Assembly: GCF_010725725.1 (NCBI RefSeq)
Contig: NZ_AP022599.1
Coordinates: forward strand, 1 to 64,000
DNA length: 64,000 nt
Source: Mycolicibacterium pulveris
GTDB taxonomy: Bacteria; Actinomycetota; Actinomycetes; Mycobacteriales; Mycobacteriaceae
Reading direction: 5' to 3'
Each line of letters begins with the position of its first letter. The stretch's first letter is position 1. The notes beneath the pieces are model-generated. The model saw nothing but the letters and a program-made list of their open reading frames with translations, was not told where the DNA came from and did not search any database. Below, piece by piece: positions 63,656-64,000 of the stretch. Position numbers and translations under genes: made by a program.

Positions 63656-64000
63656 CGCCTGCTGACGTTCGCTGTGGCCGCCGCCGTGGTGGGCGGCAGG
63701 GGTGCCGATGGTGTCGGCGTATCGGGTCACGGCCGAGCTTTGCGCCGGTGCGAGAACGCCCGATCGGGCGATCGGACCCTGGTATGAGCGGATCCTGGGT
63801 GGCGTTCGGCGCCGGAGGGCGGTCGGGCTGATATCGGGCTTGATCGCGCAGACGAATTGGGCCACCGTTCAGAGGTTTCTCCACGGTGGTTCGTTCGGCG
63901 TCACCGATCTCGAGTTCGGCCATGACATCGGGTTCTTTGTATTCGACCTCCCGTTCTACCGCTCCGTGCTGAATTGGCTTTTCGTCGCCGTCTGCCTAGC
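63656..64000 (+). pseudogene. UPF0182-family membrane protein fragment, host-like
   Basis: The frame open from 63666 to the window end contains [21 protein letters not shown] and Phe-Asp-Leu-Pro-Phe-Tyr-Arg, the hallmark of the large UPF0182 membrane proteins of mycobacteria. The 5' side is noisy and mixed with terminase sequence. This is chromosomal sequence joined to the phage, most likely by assembly. Confidence 0.82.

Noticed and set aside
63656..64000. Prophage attachment junction
   Set aside because: Breaks inside terL, not near integrase, and the sequence before it is a blur of two sources.

Overview
The window is essentially one complete temperate actinobacteriophage genome (siphovirus type, mycobacteriophage-like), assembled as a circle opened inside the terminase region. 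Bases 30 to about 3870 recur at 59900 to about 63655 with a constant offset of 59,870 at their start, so the unit genome is about 59.87 kb. The left copy reads cleanly. The right copy carries many small deletions that break four of its genes, which looks like low-quality consensus and not true duplication. After about 63655 the sequence runs into an UPF0182-type membrane protein gene of a mycobacterium-like chromosome, a chimeric end. The first 29 bases match nothing else here. Mycobacterial affinity is inferred from the high GC, dense GTG/TTG starts with 1-4 base overlaps, many leaderless-type starts (TANNNT 6-7 bases before the start codon), a WhiB protein, two exported cysteine-rich proteins of mycobacterial style, and the UPF0182 junction.

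Layout, reading right from the clean terminase copy. 31-4731: packaging block (terminase small-subunit-like protein, small unknown genes, an exported protein, a serine resolvase with an N-terminal winged-helix-like extension, large terminase). 4730-4866: an RNA-like structure with a perfect tRNA T-arm on the minus strand. 4959-20455: head and connector genes (portal, MuF/protease fusion, scaffold-capsid fusion, probable decoration and major tail proteins, an orphan QueC-like enzyme, head-tail connectors, tail assembly chaperone). 20486-36558: 1842-residue tape measure with an M15-like peptidase motif, distal tail and baseplate proteins, three related minor tail proteins, fibres, a GDPD-domain fibre and a LamG-like protein. 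36555-38291: FkbM methyltransferase, small membrane peptide and HNH endonuclease. 38319-40162: endolysin (C39 peptidase plus lysozyme-like domain) and holin.

40164-42524, minus strand: exported CDGP-type protein, tyrosine integrase, Bro-N antirepressor-like protein and an excisionase-like HTH protein, with a divergent operator-rich promoter at 42407-42524. 42525-59737, plus strand: an early operon of mostly small overlapping genes. It includes an XRE-type regulator, an exported protein, RecE-like nuclease, RecT, a DnaN-like sliding clamp, RusA, a MazG-like pyrophosphohydrolase, an exported NlpC/P60-like protein, a DUF5131 (Gp37/Gp68) protein, an ASCH protein, WhiB and a replication-initiator-like gene. 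The last contains 36-bp AT-rich iterons, the best origin candidate. No DNA polymerase, helicase or lysin B was recognised.

The oddest features: five virion proteins end in a (Gly-Glu)n tail; a series of late genes carry their own leaderless-type promoter; a lone QueC-like gene sits among structural genes; and the T-arm RNA structure after terL. In three early genes the plausible protein jumps frame exactly as if one homopolymer base were missing, so those are annotated as probable assembly frameshifts.
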